From assembly GCF_024347435.1 (NCBI RefSeq), contig NZ_AP025481.1, positions 1,612,001-1,676,000 on the forward strand: 64,000 nucleotides of DNA. Reading direction: 5' to 3'. This stretch comes from Vibrio cyclitrophicus. GTDB lineage: Bacteria; Pseudomonadota; Gammaproteobacteria; Enterobacterales; Vibrionaceae. Shown here in pieces: positions 62,108-64,000 of the stretch; position 1 is the stretch's first letter; every line of letters begins with the position of its first letter. Position numbers and translations under genes: made by a program. The notes under the pieces are model-generated. The model was not told the DNA's origin. It searched no databases and was given only the letters and a program-made list of their open reading frames with translations.

Positions 62108-62701
62108 ATGAGCAAAGGAAAGATAACCAAAGAGTATATTTTGAGCCATGCATTCGCGCTTGCGAGTGAAAATGGTCTCGAGAGTTTAACGATTGGCGAA
62201 TTAGCCAAGCAGTGTGGTATGTCTAAGAGTGGATTGTTCGCGCACTTCAACTCTAAAGAGAACCTACAACTCTCTGTGCTCGAGTATTCCAACGCCATAT
62301 TCACTGAAAGAGTCATCACGCCTGCAAGAGAGTTGGGAGATGGTGACATTGAAGCGAAATTGAAACAGCTGCTCGATAATTGGCTGGGTTGGAATCACTC
62401 GTTTCAAGGTAGCTGCATGTTTATTGATGCATGGAAAGATGCAGGCAGCGAAACGTCTGTGATTCAGAAGGCACTGCAGAAAACCATTTCAGTGTGGATT
62501 GATTACTTGACCATTCAGGTCGCTAAAGCGATCGAGAGCAAGCAGTTTAGAGTTGATTTAGAACCTAAACAGGCAACTTTTGAGTTATATGGGCTTTATT
62601 TGAGTGCTAACTTGTTTTACTCCTTACGAGGTCAGCAAGCGAGTCACACTCATTTCTGGAGTGGCGTAGAACGTTTAGTAGAGAGTTGGAAAGCGGTTTA
62701 G
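62108..62701 (+). CDS. TetR/AcrR family regulator
   Basis: 197 residues. The N-terminal TetR helix-turn-helix is LTIGELAKQCGMSKSGLFAHFNSKENL (residues about 25-51), and the C-terminal domain matches the TetR_C_13/YxaF-like group (GSCMFIDAWKDAGSETS). It is divergent from the AEC transporter with a 285-bp gap and may regulate it or the hydrolase gene that follows after 200 bases. Confidence 0.92.
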   Translation: MSKGKITKEYILSHAFALASENGLESLTIGELAKQCGMSKSGLFAHFNSKENLQLSVLEYSNAIFTERVITPARELGDGDIEAKLKQLLDNWLGWNHSFQGSCMFIDAWKDAGSETSVIQKALQKTISVWIDYLTIQVAKAIESKQFRVDLEPKQATFELYGLYLSANLFYSLRGQQASHTHFWSGVERLVESWKAV

Positions 62702-62903
62702 ATTGCTGACAAGTTTTACTCGAAAATCATTTTATTCGTAAAAAACGTAAGTTTTGCTTTAGTAAGGCTGACCACAATTTTATAGAAGTGGCGGTAAGTG
62801 ATAATAAATTACCGTCATTTTTTAGATAAACAAATAGCACGGTCGTTCGATTTCTGGGGCCGAGCTCTATCCGCCAAGTTGTATGGCGAAACAAGGACAG
62901 GTC

Positions 62904-63752
62904 ATGAGTGACAAAATCTATTTTAATACATCGAACAAATTCAGTTTTAAGCGCAGCTTAATTGGTGCCACGACAAACCTTCACTATATTCTAGCGCCTA
63001 GCCATGCGAAGAAAACAGCACGTAAATTGCTGCTGACTCCAATGCGCACCGAGCAAAAGAATGCCGATCCAAAAGGTTTGATTAAAAGTGAGATCAAAGG
63101 TCGTGACGGTGTATTGAAGACATACTCTCTGGGTACTGGACCGGTTTGGGTGCTTACTCATGGTTGGTCGGGGACAGCGAGTCAGTTTTTCCCTCTCATG
63201 GAACACATCGCAGCCAAAGGCTTTACGGCTTTGGCTTACGATCACCCTGCTCATGGTGGCAGTGATGGTGTACATGGTCATATTCCAGCGTTTGTGAACG
63301 GTTTAGAGGCCATTCTAGATTCGGTTGGTGAAGTGGCAGGTTTGGTTGGCCACAGCATGGGCACTGCTTCTGCGTTGGAGTGCAAGCACGTTAAATTGGA
63401 AAACAAGCCAATGTTGCTGATCGCGCCTGTGTTGGATTACCTAGAAAACCTATTTGGCAGTGTGGCACGTTCTGGTTACTCAATGAAGCTGTTTGAGGCG
63501 GTTGTAGGTGAAGTGGAAGAGCAGTTTAACTACCCAATTCAATCAGTGGATCCTTATGGTAAATTAGCGCTTCGCGAATCGCAGACGATCATTGTTCATG
63601 ATGAGAAAGACAAGTTCACTAAGTTTGATGTCTCTCAACGTGCTGCCAATGAAATGGATCGCGTCACCTTGATTGCCACTCGAGGCCAAGGTCACGGACG
63701 AGTGATGAAGTGCCCGCAAGTATTTGAGAGCTTTGATAACTTAATTGGCTAA
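62904..63752 (+). CDS. Alpha/beta hydrolase
   Basis: About 282 residues of alpha/beta-hydrolase fold. The oxyanion region LTHGWSGTASQFF, the nucleophile elbow VGHSMGTASAL (Ser151) and the late acid/histidine pair HDEKDKF and GQGHGRVM are all present, so it should be active. ATG 62904 follows AAGGACAGG; an ATG 21 bases upstream lacks a site. The substrate cannot be predicted; relatives act on short-chain esters or lysophospholipids. Confidence 0.9.
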   Translation: MSDKIYFNTSNKFSFKRSLIGATTNLHYILAPSHAKKTARKLLLTPMRTEQKNADPKGLIKSEIKGRDGVLKTYSLGTGPVWVLTHGWSGTASQFFPLMEHIAAKGFTALAYDHPAHGGSDGVHGHIPAFVNGLEAILDSVGEVAGLVGHSMGTASALECKHVKLENKPMLLIAPVLDYLENLFGSVARSGYSMKLFEAVVGEVEEQFNYPIQSVDPYGKLALRESQTIIVHDEKDKFTKFDVSQRAANEMDRVTLIATRGQGHGRVMKCPQVFESFDNLIG

Positions 63753-63821
63753 ACCCAACGAGCATACTTAAAAAGGTCATCAGTATAAAGATCGTTAGCT
63801 CAAGGCTAAGAAAATATAAAT

Positions 63822-63860
63822 AAAAAGGCCAATCAGACATTCTCTGATTGGCCTTTGCTT
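63822..63860. terminator. Bidirectional terminator
   Basis: AAAGGCCAATCAGA/TCTGATTGGCCTTT, 14-bp perfect stem with a 5-base loop, T-rich on both sides (TTTA on minus, GCTTTT on plus). Confidence 0.88.
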
Positions 63861-63906
63861 TTAGGGGGTTAGTGGGTGCTTAGCTCGTGTTGAGCTAAAT
63901 CCCATT

Positions 63907-64000
63907 TTAGTTAGCACAGCTCGCAGGGCCGATCTCTTTCCAGACGCCCCATTGGCCTGTCGTTGTTGGATCTTCACCGGTTGTCCACCATTTTGCTTCC
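63907..64000 (-). CDS. C-terminus of a chitin-binding protein (cut by window edge)
   Basis: The last 30 codons read KWWTTGEDPTTTGQWGVWK and end IGPASCAN before TAA at 63907-63909. This is the end of a type 5/12 carbohydrate-binding (ChtBD3) domain: paired Trp for chitin stacking and a terminal disulfide Cys. The full protein is probably a secreted chitinase, chitin-binding LPMO or chitin-active protease. It matches the nagB gene in suggesting chitin use. Confidence 0.8.
   Translation of the reverse strand, partial: EAKWWTTGEDPTTTGQWGVWKEIGPASCAN

Noticed and set aside
1-64000. CRISPR arrays, tRNA or rRNA genes, insertion sequences, prophage
   Set aside because: No regularly spaced repeats, no RNA-gene signature and no transposase or phage genes were seen.

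Overview
The window is a gene-dense stretch of a marine Vibrio chromosome, most like the Splendidus clade. The evidence is the gene set: a vemP-like leader before secD2F2, a csrB-type sRNA with a GacA/VarA box, norVW, mtlA-mtlD-mtlR, a yifE(maoP)/hdfR divergent pair, NhaD, YibL, and a chitin-binding C-terminus at the right edge. I see no tRNA, rRNA, CRISPR array, intact insertion sequence or prophage.

Layout. 1-5816: an operon with a LolD/LolE-like ABC exporter, a periplasmic LolA-like protein, an outer-membrane barrel-like protein and a LytS/LytT-type two-component pair. 6009-8790: an M16 zinc-protease lipoprotein gene frameshifted at an A8 run. 9050-12583: a VemP-like arrest-peptide leader followed by secD2 and secF2. 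12785-13651: rlmJ. 13931-21229: a mixed accessory block with a coiled-coil/zinc-ribbon orphan, a LysR-controlled SDR-MFS-OYE cluster whose OYE gene has an internal deletion, GFA, OsmC and PatB-like genes. 21369-22873: an RRM protein, an SDR and a small charged protein.

23138-34099 is a large minus-strand block. An ECF sigma factor and its ChrR-type anti-sigma factor lie upstream of photolyase, DUF523/DUF1722, NTF2-like, SDR, FAD oxidoreductase, DUF1365, CFA-synthase-like, DUF2878, chalcone-isomerase-like and DUF3833 genes. This matches the known sigmaE-ChrR singlet-oxygen regulon and suggests coordinated DNA photorepair and membrane-lipid modification. A candidate autoregulatory promoter lies directly before the sigma gene.

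34423-42951: tautomerase-like, DUF4344 metallopeptidase, yibL, gltS, then norVW with a sigma-54 promoter and two NorR-type sites but no norR nearby, a nitroreductase, and a winged-helix plus PD-(D/E)XK-like protein. 43241-47342: the mannitol operon mtlA-mtlD-mtlR with several CRP sites upstream. 47641-50393: nagB, maoP and hdfR. 51051-53046: an alkylation-repair pair (Ada-AlkA fusion and Ogt). 53275-55551: a lipoprotein, NhaD and a decayed membrane-protein remnant. 55628-56120: csrB and its 20-bp palindromic upstream site. 56213-63752: MAPEG, START, YHS, AraC, acyltransferase, AEC permease (with an 8-copy octanucleotide repeat in its leader), TetR and an alpha/beta hydrolase. The right edge cuts a secreted chitin-binding protein.

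The most interesting signals are the VemP-secDF2 arrest-peptide switch with a long hairpin abutting the secD2 ribosome-binding site, the csrB gene and its palindrome, the sigmaE-ChrR lipid/photorepair regulon, the NorR/sigma-54 control region, and several decaying or switchable loci (A8 frameshift, OYE deletion, GAATAACT repeat). None is clearly a wholly undescribed system.
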